12,384 nt of DNA from Christensenella sp. (GTDB lineage Bacteria > Bacillota > Clostridia > Christensenellales > Maliibacteriaceae), in contig JAHZHV010000029.1 in the NCBI GenBank assembly GCA_019420085.1, forward strand, positions 1 through 12,384, given 5' to 3'. Made by a program: the position numbers and the translations under genes. The notes beneath the pieces are model-generated. The model made no database searches and was not told where the DNA came from. It saw only the letters and a program-made list of their open reading frames with translations. Positions 1 to 6,254 of the stretch are shown one piece after another (position 1 is the stretch's first letter; each line of letters starts with the position of its first letter).

Positions 1-229
1 TCACGGCGGGTACCCATGCGGGCGTACCGGAAGTTTCCGCCATTTCAAGCGCCGGGATCAGCAGTGACCAGACGGAAGCTGCGATCATAACGCCTGCGGC
101 AAAGCCAAGAAGCGCCTTTTGCACCGTGGGGCGTACGTCGCGCCTGGCCAGAAAAACCATGGCCGCGCCCAGTGTCGTGCCCAAAAGCGGGAGCAGAATG
201 CCAGGCAGGAGCTGTAGCAGGTTTTGCAT
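1..229 (-). CDS. ZIP-family divalent metal transporter (partial, N-terminal 76 residues)
   Basis: This is the N-terminal part of a membrane transporter that runs off the left edge of the window. The visible 76 residues start MQNLLQLLPGILLPLLGTTL and contain the block GFAAGVMIAASVWSLLIPA, which is typical of the second transmembrane segment of bacterial ZIP/ZupT-like zinc (or other divalent metal) importers. Two hydrophobic segments are visible (about residues 5-27 and 41-62), separated by a short basic loop (ARRDVRPTVQK). The ATG is preceded by AAGGAG with an 8-nt spacer. The gene starts only 12 bp after the stop of the upstream rRNA methyltransferase gene, and its ribosome binding site lies in that gap, so the two are almost certainly co-transcribed. 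The metal-binding helices (TM4/TM5) lie outside the window, so the substrate cannot be judged. Confidence 0.85.
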   Translation of the reverse strand, partial: MQNLLQLLPGILLPLLGTTLGAAMVFLARRDVRPTVQKALLGFAAGVMIAASVWSLLIPALEMAETSGTPAWVPAV

Positions 230-241
230 GATGTCGTCTCC

Positions 242-919
242 TTATAAAGTAGAATCCGTTACGGGACATGTGCAGATATGTCCTGTAATACGATAAAAGT
301 CGCGCTGCCGTCCATGCGCAAGACGTTTTGCCCATGCGGACTCAAATTGTGCGGCATAGGTGTTGTCAAGCAGGTCCACTGTATCGATACAAAAACCCGC
401 ATGGCGCAGCTGCTGCGCATATTCGCCAAGAAAAAATGCGCGTGACAGCGTCGGCAATGCGCGTTTTTGAATTTCGGCTGCTTCAAACGCGTCGGCATAC
501 GTTGTCACGAATTCAAAGGTTGCGTGCGCATTGCACAGGCTGCGCAGACCGTGCAGTGTTTGCGGCTCGGCCAGAATCAGACCGCTGAGCAGGGAACCCC
601 AGGGAAAGTAAACCGTCAGCATATCGGCTGTGCGCTGCAGCGCCGAGGGCGGTTCCTGTGCAGTGGCAATGACGAGCAGCACGTTGTTCAGCCCGCCGCG
701 AGACGGTTTCTTCAAGAGCTTTTGCGAAATGGGAATCATGTTTTCCCCCGCCGCATCCAGCCCGATAAATAACGTATCCGGCTGGTTTTTTGCATTTTTG
801 TAGATGTTTTTACCATCCCCTGTGCCGACGTCAATGACGGTATGTTGGTATGGTTTGGCAAAGGCTGCAAAGGCTGCGTCATCCATTGTACGGCGTATCT
901 TTCCTTCCAGTATGGTCAA
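242..919 (-). CDS. NpmA/KamB-family 16S rRNA (adenine(1408)-N1)-methyltransferase
   Basis: An S-adenosylmethionine-dependent methyltransferase predicted to modify N1 of A1408 in helix 44 of 16S rRNA, which blocks binding of most aminoglycosides to the 30S A-site. Residues 28-36 (VIDVGTGDG) are the SAM-binding motif I and DAAGEN (55-60) is motif II. FPWGSLL (105-111), FEFVTTY (135-141) and WAKRLAHGRQR (196-206) match, as recalled, the NpmA segments that hold the target base and rRNA. With the start used here (TTG, 225 aa; NpmA is 219 aa), D30, W107 and E146 keep the same numbers as in NpmA, and the second stacking Trp is W196 (W197 in NpmA). The TTG follows AAAGGAG by 6 nt and gives MTILEGK, comparable to NpmA MLILKGT. 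The ATGs at 961 and 940 lack a ribosome binding site. It is first in a unit with a ZIP transporter. The family assignment is firm; resistance is inferred. Confidence 0.93.
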   Translation of the reverse strand: MTILEGKIRRTMDDAAFAAFAKPYQHTVIDVGTGDGKNIYKNAKNQPDTLFIGLDAAGENMIPISQKLLKKPSRGGLNNVLLVIATAQEPPSALQRTADMLTVYFPWGSLLSGLILAEPQTLHGLRSLCNAHATFEFVTTYADAFEAAEIQKRALPTLSRAFFLGEYAQQLRHAGFCIDTVDLLDNTYAAQFESAWAKRLAHGRQRDFYRITGHICTCPVTDSTL

Positions 920-999
920 AGCATGCTCCTTTCCCTGCATGACGGCATGGCGCTGTAGCATATATATGCCGCAGCGGCAAAAAGCGTGGCGGCAGATTG

Positions 1000-1005
1000 A
1001 TTATA
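1000..1005 (-). promoter_or_regulatory. Extended -10 promoter of the methyltransferase-ZIP unit
   Basis: On the minus strand the sequence reads TGGTATAAT, a perfect -10 hexamer with the TGn extension. No good -35 is present at 16-18 bp (CTTTTC is there), which is usual for extended -10 promoters. Transcription would start near 993, leaving a leader of about 75 nt before the TTG start at 919. Confidence 0.6.
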
Positions 1006-1088
1006 CCATACCTTCATGCAATGAAAAGATGTGCGCGAAAAAGCCATGTGCTGAAGGATTTCCTTTCAATAAATATTATCATGTTATC

Positions 1089-1117
1089 TTCCCAAAGCAA
1101 CATGCCTGTGATATGAT
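1089..1117 (+). promoter_or_regulatory. Candidate promoter for the diacylglycerol kinase gene
   Basis: TTCCCA (1089-1094), a 17-bp spacer and TATGAT (1112-1117) with a TG one base upstream of the -10 (TGATATGAT). It matches four of six positions at -35 and five of six at -10. It lies about 107 bp before the ATG, divergent from the methyltransferase promoter. Confidence 0.45.
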
Positions 1118-1223
1118 AAATTCGATTTTGCCGTCGAAAACCGTGGGCAGGAATGCACATGGGATAAGACGGACAAAAGCATGGTGCGCTCTGTCGGGAG
1201 CGGGTACGTGATTCGAGGTGAAT

Positions 1224-2123
1224 ATGAAACACGTTTTTATTGTAAATCCAAAGGCGGGCAGGAAGGACGCAGGCAGGGAGGTTGCACAGTCGCTTGCGGG
1301 AATGTCCGAATTGGATTATGAGATCTATGTAACGCGTTTTCGAAAAGACGCAACACATTTTGTGCATGACTACTGCTTGGCGCATCCGGCGCAGAAAACG
1401 CGTTTTTACGCTTGTGGCGGAGATGGAACCATTGGAGAAGTTGCTAATGGTATCGTCGGGTTCGACAATGCATCCATGAGCTGCTATCCTTGCGGGAGTG
1501 GCAATGATTACGTGAAAAGCTACGGTGGAAAAGAACGTTTTTTGGATATTCCCCGCTTGATTCGCGGCAAAGAACGCGATGTGGATCTGATGCGGGTGAA
1601 TGATCGCTGGTGTGTTAATGTATTTGATGTAGGATTTGATTCCTGGGTATGCAATACCATGACACGTGTCAAGCGCAAACCCATCATCGGTGGAAAAAAC
1701 GCATATTTTACGGGAGTAGCGCAGGCGCTGCTGCATGCCATGCGTACGCCATGCCGTATTGAAGCGGATGGAGAAGAACTGACACGCGACAGCATATTGC
1801 TTTGTACGGTTGCCAACGGCTCCTATGTCGGCGGATCGTTCTGCTGTGCACCGCGTGCAAAAACCGATGATGGATTGCTTGAGGTATGCATGGTGCGTCC
1901 GGTATCACGGATGCGTTTTTTGCGTCTTGCAGGAATCTATCGCAGGGGAGAACATCTGGAACACCCGGAGTTGGCGCATATTTTGGAATACCGGCGTGCC
2001 TCGCGCGTTCGTGTCAGTGCGCAGGAGCCGTTTTGGAGTGTGTTGGACGGTGAACTGCTGCAAACAGATGACGTCCATGTTGAAGCCGTGCCAAGGGCGA
2101 TCCGATTTGCGATTCCGGAGTAA
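1224..2123 (+). CDS. YegS/DgkB-type diacylglycerol (lipid) kinase
   Basis: A soluble lipid kinase of the DAGK catalytic family (PF00781), expected to phosphorylate diacylglycerol to phosphatidic acid at the membrane face, or a related lipid. The family's signatures are in order: NPKAG (8-12) near the N-terminus, the nucleotide-binding GGDGT (65-69) followed by EVANG, and CGSGNDY (90-96). The second, beta-rich domain has the usual block CCAPRAKTDDGLLEV at about 205-220 and a late LDGE (about 271-274). The length, 299 aa, is normal. I chose the ATG at 1224 because GAGG (1215-1218) sits 5 nt before it; an in-frame GTG at 1218 has no ribosome binding site. In motif 2 the common GGDGTxNE has G instead of N (GGDGTIGE), a modest variation. 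The downstream acyltransferase could supply or use the same lipid pool. The exact substrate is not determined by the sequence. Confidence 0.9.
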   Translation: MKHVFIVNPKAGRKDAGREVAQSLAGMSELDYEIYVTRFRKDATHFVHDYCLAHPAQKTRFYACGGDGTIGEVANGIVGFDNASMSCYPCGSGNDYVKSYGGKERFLDIPRLIRGKERDVDLMRVNDRWCVNVFDVGFDSWVCNTMTRVKRKPIIGGKNAYFTGVAQALLHAMRTPCRIEADGEELTRDSILLCTVANGSYVGGSFCCAPRAKTDDGLLEVCMVRPVSRMRFLRLAGIYRRGEHLEHPELAHILEYRRASRVRVSAQEPFWSVLDGELLQTDDVHVEAVPRAIRFAIPE

Positions 2124-2162
2124 AAAAGAAAACCTGTTTTTTATGAAGTATGTTTCTTTTTT
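2122..2162 (+). terminator. Weak AT-rich inverted repeat after the lipid kinase
   Basis: AAAAAAGAAA (2122-2131) pairs perfectly with TTTCTTTTTT (2153-2162) around a 21-nt loop, starting inside the kinase stop codon and ending in a T run. With only one G-C pair the hairpin would be weak, so termination here is uncertain. Confidence 0.3.
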
Positions 2163-2295
2163 CAGGGATAAAGAATTGGGTTGAAAAATAAAATTTTTGG
2201 TGTAATGAAAAGAAAACTTAAAAGTTAAAACTCAGTTCACAAACATAGGCTATGATGAGCGGGAAAGAGGCGGAAAACGAACGAAAGGATTTGTT

Positions 2296-3231
2296 TTGCC
2301 AATGAAACGCAAAAGCGACAGGTATTATCAAAATATTTATCGGCTCGTTCGTCCTTTTGTCGGGCTGTGGGCGGCGACAAAGTTTCGTTATACCAATGCG
2401 CCGCTGAAGCTGAAAGAGCCATTTATTATCATGTCCAATCACCTGACGGAGATTGATTTTTATATCCTGATGGGTGCTATGCGCAATCACATGTATTTTG
2501 TCTGCAGCGAGCATTTATTCCGCGGCAATTTTCCGCAGAAAATGATGGTGCGTCTGTTTAATCCCATTGCGCTTCGGAAAGGTACGGTTTCAAGCGCGAC
2601 GGTGATTGAAATTCTGCGGCGTGTACGGGAAGGAAATAATATTATGATTTTCCCGGAGGGAAATCGTTCCTTTAACGGCGTCACGGAACAGGTGGATGAA
2701 GCTACGGGAAAGCTGGTGCAAAGAGCCGGGTGTACGCTGGTGACGTTTCGCATGAGCGGCGGGTATTTTGTTGCACCGCGCTGGTCGGCGAAATTCCGAA
2801 AAGGAGATATGTGGGGCGGTGTTGTTGGCGTATATTCTCATCAGGAACTGGCGAAAATGACGCCGGCTGAGATTACGCAGCGCATCAACGAAGATTTATA
2901 TGAGGATGCCTATGCGCGCCAGCTCAAGTTTCCACGTCGGTATACGGGAGAGGCGCTTGCATCCGGGATTGAGAATTACCTGTTTCTCTGCCCAAAATGC
3001 GGCGGATTTTCTACGTTACACTCAAGCGGTGATCGATTCTGGTGCGATTGTGGCCTTGCCGGACGTTATGACGAATACGCAATGCTGCATGGGGATGGCT
3101 TCGATTTTAAAACTGTGCGCGATTGGGGCGCATGGCAGAAAGAAGAGTTCGATCGTCTGTATCACGAAGTATGGACGAATGAGACGCTGTTTTGCGATGA
3201 GGATGTGACGCTATACCGTATCACACAGTAA
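2296..3231 (+). CDS. PlsC-like 1-acylglycerol-3-phosphate acyltransferase with zinc ribbon, truncated by an in-frame stop
   Basis: A membrane-associated acyltransferase of the PlsC/LPLAT superfamily, which acylates lysophosphatidic acid or a similar lysolipid. The HX4D catalytic motif is NHLTEID (H49, D54) and the substrate-binding motif is FPEGNRS (119-125). After the catalytic domain come four cysteines spaced CPKC...CDC (232, 235, 250, 252), a zinc-ribbon-like module not present in classical PlsC, then an acidic linker that ends at LYRITQ. The same frame stays open for 75 more codons after the TAA and encodes a plausible terminal domain (described separately), so this 311-residue product is probably a truncated version of a ~387-residue protein. 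Start: TTG at 2296 lies 6 nt after AAAGGA; an ATG two codons later (2302) is the alternative, with a 12-nt gap. The preceding lipid kinase could make its product's pool. Confidence 0.85.
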   Translation: MPMKRKSDRYYQNIYRLVRPFVGLWAATKFRYTNAPLKLKEPFIIMSNHLTEIDFYILMGAMRNHMYFVCSEHLFRGNFPQKMMVRLFNPIALRKGTVSSATVIEILRRVREGNNIMIFPEGNRSFNGVTEQVDEATGKLVQRAGCTLVTFRMSGGYFVAPRWSAKFRKGDMWGGVVGVYSHQELAKMTPAEITQRINEDLYEDAYARQLKFPRRYTGEALASGIENYLFLCPKCGGFSTLHSSGDRFWCDCGLAGRYDEYAMLHGDGFDFKTVRDWGAWQKEEFDRLYHEVWTNETLFCDEDVTLYRITQ

Positions 3232-3459
3232 CACGCGCGTGTTGCGTGTATGCATGGAACGCTCAAAGCGGATAAGACTGGATTCAGTATCGAAAATGAA
3301 CGCTTTGATTTTGCCCATGTACAGGCGATGGAGTATATTAATCTTGGCAATACGATTTTGTTCCAAAGTAAAGGACAGTATTGGGATATGACCCGAACAG
3401 GCCTGTGCGGTGTAAAGTATCGCATGCTTTGGACGCGGGCAACAGGCAGACACGATTGA
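3232..3459 (+). pseudogene. Detached C-terminal segment of the PlsC-like protein (same frame, after the TAA)
   Basis: Directly after the TAA at 3229-3231 the same reading frame continues for 75 codons to a TGA at 3457. The residues alternate between hydrophobic and polar in a beta-rich pattern: GTLKADKTGFSIENERFDF, then VQAMEYINLGNTILFQSKGQ, then YWDMTRTGLCGVKYRMLW. This reads like a small PH-like or beta-sandwich domain whose strands continue the upstream VTLYR strand. The first internal ATG (3250) has no ribosome binding site, so independent translation is unlikely. One base change from a sense codon (for example CAA, AAA or GAA) to TAA explains the structure. Alternatives are stop-codon readthrough or a sequencing/assembly error. 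Confidence 0.65.
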
Positions 3460-3478
3460 TTTTCAAAAACAGAGCAAT

Positions 3479-3520
3479 AAAAGGGCTGACGCCGCAAAGG
3501 ACGCCGGCCCTTTTGTTTTT
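3479..3520 (+). terminator. Intrinsic terminator after the acyltransferase
   Basis: AAAAGGGC (3479-3486) pairs with GCCCTTTT (3507-3514), followed by GTTTTT. The 20-nt loop carries GACGCCG twice. It separates the lipid genes from the two-component system. Confidence 0.75.
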
Positions 3521-3553
3521 GGTGTGATTATGTTTTTTGCGCAATGCAGCGGC

Positions 3554-3587
3554 ATGCTGTGATATACTAAAAGAAAGTATACAGCAT
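3554..3587 (+). promoter_or_regulatory. Promoter of the two-component operon overlapped by a dyad (candidate operator)
   Basis: TGATATACT (3560-3568) is an extended -10 element for the response regulator gene. It lies inside an imperfect inverted repeat: ATGCTG, three bulged bases, TATACT on the left (3554-3568) and AGTATACAGCAT on the right (3576-3587), separated by 7 nt. Twelve bases per arm match. The right arm would lie around and just after the transcription start, a position suited to repression or autoregulation. No good -35 is at 17 bp. The regulator is not known; the encoded response regulator is one candidate. Confidence 0.5.
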
Positions 3588-3607
3588 ATGAAAAGTGAGG
3601 TTAAGGC

Positions 3608-4288
3608 ATGCGGCGGGTATTGATTGCTGAGGATAATGAGTCCTATCGAAAACTCCTTGCGATCCATTTGCAGCGTGCGGGATATGCGGTGCTGCAGGCA
3701 CAGGATGGCGCGCAGGCACTTGCACTGGCGCAGAACGAAGCGATAGATGCGATTGTCGCTGATTTGATGATGCCGCACATGGATGGCCTGTCCCTGATAC
3801 GCCAGTTGCGGGATGCGGGCATTCGTACGCCGGTTCTGGTGATTACAGCCAGAGAAGAATTTGATGCCATGCGGCAAAGTTTTTATTGTGGGGCAGACGA
3901 TTATTTGGTCAAGCCGGTGCGCATGGAGGAACTTTTGCTGCGGTTGGAAGCGCTGCTTCGGCGCTGCGGATTGGAGAAGTCGCAGGATGATGAGATGCAC
4001 ATTGGACCGTATACGCTGAAAGGACAGTCTTTGTGCCTGTGCGCCGAAGATGTCACAATCAGCCTTAGGCTGAAGGAATTCCGGTTGCTTGCCAAACTGG
4101 CCGCGTATCCGGGAAAAATTTTTACGCGGCAGGAATTGATGGATGACATCTGGGGATATGACAGTCAGTCTGATCCGCGTACAGTGGATACGCATATTAA
4201 GCGCCTGCGCGAGAAATTGGCCTGTCTTCCGCAAATTCAGATCCGAACGGTGCGGGGATTGGGGTATCGTCTGGAGAAACCGGTATGA
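3608..4288 (+). CDS. OmpR/PhoB-family response regulator
   Basis: A DNA-binding response regulator of 226 aa, the standard length for the family. The receiver domain (about 1-115) has the acidic pair E8/D9, phospho-acceptor D52 (IVADLMMP), T80 (LVIT) and K102 (DYLVKPV). The C-terminal winged helix (about 130-226) has the usual LRLKEFRLLAKLA, FTRQELMDDIWGYD and RTVDTHIKRLREKL blocks and ends in TVRGLGYRLE. The ATG at 3608 has GTGAGG 7 nt upstream. Its stop overlaps the start of the sensor kinase by 4 bp (ATGA), so the two are translated together. The promoter carries a dyad that could be an operator. The signal and regulon cannot be read from the sequence. Confidence 0.95.
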   Translation: MRRVLIAEDNESYRKLLAIHLQRAGYAVLQAQDGAQALALAQNEAIDAIVADLMMPHMDGLSLIRQLRDAGIRTPVLVITAREEFDAMRQSFYCGADDYLVKPVRMEELLLRLEALLRRCGLEKSQDDEMHIGPYTLKGQSLCLCAEDVTISLRLKEFRLLAKLAAYPGKIFTRQELMDDIWGYDSQSDPRTVDTHIKRLREKLACLPQIQIRTVRGLGYRLEKPV

Positions 4289-5349
4289 GAAAGCTGCGTT
4301 CGCGTTTGGGAATTTTGCTTGCCATTTTAGTGATGCTCTCCACCATGACGACGCTTGTGATTTCATATCAGATGCGAAATGGAATGCGCGTGGACAGGCA
4401 AATGATGCGTTGGATTGCATTTGGCGTGACGATGAAAGATGTGCTGCTGTTGGTGGTGGCAATGGCAGTTTTGATCCTGGCAATTATTTTGATTACGCGT
4501 GATACGACAAACCCGATTCGCACGCTTTCCAATGCTGCCAACGAGATTGCAAAAGGCAATTATGACGTGCAGGTTAGCCTGCGCCGCGATCGGGTTGCCG
4601 AATACGGCGAATTGCAGCGTAACTTTAACGCGATGGCACAGCAGCTGCAGAAAAATGAATACCTGCATAAGGATTTTATTGCAAGCGTGTCGCATGAACT
4701 GAAAACACCGCTTGCGATTATCGAAGGATATGCCCATCTGCTGCAGGAAGAGCATCTGACGCAGCAGCAGCGGCGTGAATATGCCGATGCCATTGAAAAA
4801 GAGAGCATGCGCCTGACGGATATGACGCAGAATATGCTTCGGCTTTCCAGAATGGATGCAGGACAACAGAGCCTGCAAAAGACATCGTACCGGTTGGACG
4901 AACAACTGCGCCGCTGCCTGATTTTATTGCAGCCGAAGTGGGATGCGCGTAATATTACACCTGAGATTGAGGCTGCGCCGGTTTGTTTGCTGGCGGATGA
5001 GACGCTGATGCAGCAGGTTTGGCTGAATCTGCTTGATAATGCGATTAAATTTTCGGATGAGGGAAAAACAATTTGGGTGCGCGTACACCTGACGGCGTGC
5101 GATCAGGTCGTCGTGGAGATTTGCGACGAAGGCATTGGCATGGACGAACAGACACAGGCACGCATGTTTGAACGGTTCTTTCAGGCAGACCCATCGCATG
5201 GACAACGCGGAAGCGGTTTGGGATTGTCGCTGGTACGGCGCATCGTGCAGCTGCACGATGGTACCATCGATGTGCACAGCATACCCGGACACGGTACGAG
5301 GATATGTATTATGCTGCCGCACGCAGGTTCCTGCCTGGATGCGTATTAA
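4285..5349 (+). CDS. Membrane sensor histidine kinase (HAMP, HisKA, HATPase)
   Basis: The sensor partner of the upstream response regulator. Domains in order: TM1 about 9-27, a short external segment of about 25 residues (28-52), TM2 about 53-71, a HAMP linker (72-124, with P77 and E87), the dimerisation/phosphotransfer domain with phospho-acceptor H137 in SHELKTPL, and the ATPase domain with the N box (NLLDNAIKFS, N252), G1 (DEGIG, 281-285), F box (FERFF) and G2 (GSGLGL, 309-314). All catalytic motifs look intact. The external loop is too small for a folded ligand-binding domain, so the stimulus is likely sensed within the membrane or through a partner protein; in Bacillota such kinases often respond to envelope stress, but no transporter gene is adjacent here. 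The start overlaps the regulator stop by 4 bp. Confidence 0.95.
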   Translation: MRKLRSRLGILLAILVMLSTMTTLVISYQMRNGMRVDRQMMRWIAFGVTMKDVLLLVVAMAVLILAIILITRDTTNPIRTLSNAANEIAKGNYDVQVSLRRDRVAEYGELQRNFNAMAQQLQKNEYLHKDFIASVSHELKTPLAIIEGYAHLLQEEHLTQQQRREYADAIEKESMRLTDMTQNMLRLSRMDAGQQSLQKTSYRLDEQLRRCLILLQPKWDARNITPEIEAAPVCLLADETLMQQVWLNLLDNAIKFSDEGKTIWVRVHLTACDQVVVEICDEGIGMDEQTQARMFERFFQADPSHGQRGSGLGLSLVRRIVQLHDGTIDVHSIPGHGTRICIMLPHAGSCLDAY

Positions 5350-5355
5350 TATCCG

Positions 5356-5375
5356 AGAGGCATGAGGCCTCTTTT
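5356..5375 (+). terminator. Terminator after the two-component operon
   Basis: AGAGGC (5356-5361), loop ATGAG, GCCTCT (5367-5372), then TTT. It is a short stem with a short U tract, placed 6 bp after the kinase stop and before the convergent SanA-like gene. Confidence 0.6.
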
Positions 5376-5408
5376 GCAGCGAACAGATAAAAATAGGAAC
5401 CGGCGGCG

Positions 5409-6098
5409 TCAAAATTGAGAAAAAGCGTCATTTGTTAAGTTGCCATTGCCGTTTACCGGAATGGGCTCCCCCCCGAACGTCGGCGCGGGATGAATCAGCG
5501 CCCAGAAAACATCTTTGCAGCGTGCGGCAATTTCGCGTGTCAAACGAAGCGCAGCGCCTGCATAGACGGGACCCTGCGTGGGGACGCCGCAGACCTGTAA
5601 TCCGCTGCATTGGGCAAGAAATACAGCGCGGTATAGATGATAGCGCTGCGTGACGATGACGACACGGCGGACGCAGAATACATCGCGGGCACGCACGACG
5701 CTTTCATAAGTGGAAAAACCGGCGTGATCCATGAAGACATCCTGTGACGGGACGCCTGCGTCTACAAGAAAACCTTTCATGACGTTGACTTCGTCATAGC
5801 TGGTTTGACCGTGATCGCCGCTTACAAGAATTTTGGAAGCCGCACCGCTTTGATATAAGCAAAGCGCTGTTTCAAGACGATCGCGCAGCATGGCAGAGGG
5901 GGTGCCGTCATCTGTTACGCCGCAGCCGAGCACGAGAATGCAGTCATAGGGCGGATCCGGCAGGGTATCCGCTGAAGAATGGATATATGCACGCGCGCGC
6001 AATAACACTACGGCATTGAGCAGTATCACAAGCGCGATGGCGCACAGTGCCAACCATGCCATGAGGCGTACAAAACGGCGAAAGCCGGAATGCGGCAT
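5409..6098 (-). CDS. SanA/YdcF-like DUF218 membrane-anchored protein
   Basis: A 229-residue protein with one N-terminal transmembrane helix (about 9-33, preceded by basic residues) and a DUF218 domain facing outward. Visible family motifs are ILVLGCGV (about 54-61) followed by an R-x-R-L-E-x-A helix, ILVSGDHG, the acidic EVNVM segment, DHAGFSTYESVVRA, IVTQRYHLYRA and a late GGEPIPV. This set is characteristic of the SanA branch, linked in Enterobacteria to envelope barrier function and vancomycin exclusion; the biochemical activity is not well defined. I chose the ATG at 6098 because AGGAGG lies 8 nt upstream; the longer frame to 6149 has no ribosome binding site. It is convergent with the sensor kinase gene and divergent from the pgsA-like gene. 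No clear minus-strand promoter was found. Confidence 0.88.
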   Translation of the reverse strand: MPHSGFRRFVRLMAWLALCAIALVILLNAVVLLRARAYIHSSADTLPDPPYDCILVLGCGVTDDGTPSAMLRDRLETALCLYQSGAASKILVSGDHGQTSYDEVNVMKGFLVDAGVPSQDVFMDHAGFSTYESVVRARDVFCVRRVVIVTQRYHLYRAVFLAQCSGLQVCGVPTQGPVYAGAALRLTREIAARCKDVFWALIHPAPTFGGEPIPVNGNGNLTNDAFSQF

Positions 6099-6149
6099 GT
6101 GTAGTTCCTCCTGTTGTACGAAAGATTGCCGCAGACGAGGATGCGGCAC

Positions 6150-6179
6150 TTGTATGTTTTGGCAGGAAAATGCTATAAT
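6150..6179 (+). promoter_or_regulatory. Promoter of the pgsA-VTT operon
   Basis: TGCTATAAT (6171-6179) is a perfect extended -10. TTGTAT (6150-6155) lies 18 bp upstream as a weak -35. Transcription would start near 6186, about 70 nt before the pgsA start. Confidence 0.65.
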
Positions 6180-6254
6180 TCATATTGTATCACAAAATGA
6201 AATAATCCGGATGCGTGTATACACCTTCACGGATCATAAGGAGACCAGTCCAAC

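Noticed and set aside
1014..1736. Minus-strand 240-codon open frame
   Set aside because: It lies across the lipid kinase gene, which has clear family motifs. The translated sequence shows no recognisable domain and no ribosome binding site.
2133..2142. Hairpin AAAAC/GTTTT right after the lipid kinase stop
   Set aside because: The loop would be only two bases; the wider 10-bp AT-rich repeat is the better, still weak, candidate.
2251..2256. TATGAT as a -10 for the acyltransferase gene
   Set aside because: No -35-like hexamer at 16-18 bp and no TG extension; TTGGGT (2176) with TGTAAT (2201) is 19 bp apart and equally weak. The gene may be read through from the lipid kinase.
3338..4483. Long minus-strand open frame (381 codons) opposite the response regulator
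   Set aside because: It is antisense to the response regulator and the start of the kinase, and has low-complexity, H/Q/R-rich composition typical of shadow frames.
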